Shown in pieces: positions 4,656 through 5,472 of a DNA stretch of 5,472 nucleotides. Numbering within the stretch: position 1 is the first letter of the stretch; each line of letters opens with the position of its first letter. Under the pieces are notes generated by a model. The model saw only the letters and a list, made by a program, of their open reading frames with translations. It searched no databases and was not told the DNA's origin. Source of the stretch: Maritimibacter sp. (GTDB lineage Bacteria > Pseudomonadota > Alphaproteobacteria > Rhodobacterales > Rhodobacteraceae); assembly GCA_003520545.1 (NCBI GenBank), contig DOUP01000001.1, positions 1-5,472 on the forward strand, given 5' to 3'. Made by a program: the position numbers and the translations under genes.

Positions 4656-5472
4656 CGTTGGCGCGGTGTGAGCCTCAGCCAGATCCCGTCCTTGCCCCGC
4701 ACCGTCAGATGCGCAACCGGCATCGCGGGCTTCTCAGGCACCAGGTCAAACCGATAAGCGCGCACCAACATCGCCAGAAGCAGCGGACCCTCCACCATCG
4801 CGAACCCCGCCCCGGTGCAGACGCGCTGCCCGGCCGAAAACGGCATGTAGGCGTTACGTAGGCACATCTTTCCGTTTTCCGTGCCGAACCGCCCCGGATC
4901 GAACTCGTCCGGTCGCTCCCATAACCGCTCATGGCGGTGCTGGTGCCACGGGCTCAGCACCACTTGCGCACCCTTCCCGATGTCGCGCCCCCGGAACCGC
5001 TCCGGACAAGCCGCCTCCCGCACCATCATGGGCACGGGTGGATAGAGCCGAAGCGACTCGCGAAACACATCACGCGCCACCCGCAGCTTCGATACCTGCC
5101 CGAAGTCCTCTGCGGTCGTCAGGCCGACACGGGCTTCTTCGGCCACCCGGTCCTGCCACCCCGGATACATCGCGAGCAGGTAAAGCGTCCAGGCGAGCGC
5201 CGAGGCCGATGTCTCATGCCCCGCGAGGAAAAAGATCGCCACCTGGTCGACCATTTCCTCGGTTGCAAACGTTTCCCCGGTCACCGGGTCCGCCGTCGTC
5301 ATGATCTTGGTTGCGAGATCGTCGGGCGCGGTTCCCGCTTCGATCTCGGCCATCCGGTCCGCAGTCAGCTTGGTAATCAAGGCCCGAATGTCTCGGGCCG
5401 TGCGCTTGGTCTCGCCGCTGTGAAACCGGGGAAACCACTTTGGCAACGGCAAAAGGGCGCCGAGGTTCACCA
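4637..5472 (-). CDS. Cytochrome P450, C-terminal part, 5' end cut by window edge
   Basis: P450s are haem-thiolate enzymes, usually monooxygenases that need an electron-transfer partner. Numbering residues from the GTG at 5470, the I-helix oxygen-binding motif is AGHETSA (83-89). The K-helix ExxR is ESLR (138-141), followed by LYPPVPMMVRE. The meander reads RPDEFDPGRF (186-195). The haem-binding loop FSAGQRVCTG (211-220) fits FxxGxRxCxG, with Cys218 as axial ligand. P450s have about 400-470 residues, so roughly 130-190 N-terminal residues lie beyond the right edge. The in-frame GTG at 5470 is therefore almost certainly internal. The AGHET and LRLYPP wording resembles the fatty-acid or xenobiotic hydroxylase-like bacterial P450s, but I cannot assign a CYP family or substrate. 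No ferredoxin or reductase gene is in the window. It converges on the iron-binding protein gene with 36 bp between their stop codons. Confidence 0.95.
   Translation of the reverse strand, partial: VNLGALLPLPKWFPRFHSGETKRTARDIRALITKLTADRMAEIEAGTAPDDLATKIMTTADPVTGETFATEEMVDQVAIFFLAGHETSASALAWTLYLLAMYPGWQDRVAEEARVGLTTAEDFGQVSKLRVARDVFRESLRLYPPVPMMVREAACPERFRGRDIGKGAQVVLSPWHQHRHERLWERPDEFDPGRFGTENGKMCLRNAYMPFSAGQRVCTGAGFAMVEGPLLLAMLVRAYRFDLVPEKPAMPVAHLTVRGKDGIWLRLTPRQRKTPEP

Noticed and set aside
5468..5470. GTG at 5470 as the true start of the P450
   Set aside because: It would leave a 277-residue protein lacking the N-terminal third of the P450 fold; the gene is better read as running off the window.

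Overview
The window is GC-rich, densely coded chromosomal DNA. The protein sequences (release factor RF1, SpeB-type ureohydrolase, two-domain MazG, a FutA/FbpA-like iron-binding protein) read like those of an alphaproteobacterium, most likely Rhodobacterales (Roseobacter group). That placement is judged from protein resemblance and base composition only. No mobile element, CRISPR array, tRNA or rRNA was seen.

Layout. Positions 1-2505 hold a leftward block: an agmatinase-family gene (speB-like, 2505-1546), a small membrane-anchored DUF1499 protein (1508-1074), and prfA for peptide chain release factor 1 (1018 to beyond the left edge). Gaps of 37 and 55 bp with no terminator between them suggest one transcript. 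Positions 2506-2690 are a divergent intergenic region packed with inverted repeats. Positions 2691-3518 hold mazG, rightward. A terminator-like hairpin follows, overlapping a plausible promoter, and then a secreted ferric-iron-binding protein gene (3599-4600, rightward). A clear intrinsic terminator at 4625-4655 closes that unit. It also contains the stop codon of a convergent cytochrome P450 gene (4637 to beyond the right edge, leftward), of which only the C-terminal portion is present.

How the genes work together. Most are housekeeping or general metabolic genes with no evident single pathway: translation termination (RF1), polyamine or guanidino-compound catabolism (SpeB-like), nucleotide-pool cleaning (MazG), periplasmic iron capture, and an oxidative haem enzyme. 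The iron-binding protein is not followed by its permease or ATPase.

The least ordinary part is the 185-bp region between speB and mazG. It contains a 19-bp stem whose three non-Watson-Crick positions are all G-U wobbles if read as RNA on the speB strand, a second bulged hairpin, and a longer-range 15/16 inverted repeat whose arms overlap both hairpins, so the structures exclude one another. This could be a dispersed palindromic repeat, or a structured 5' leader of the speB transcript. The sequence alone cannot decide. I found no convincing evidence of a wholly new multi-gene system.
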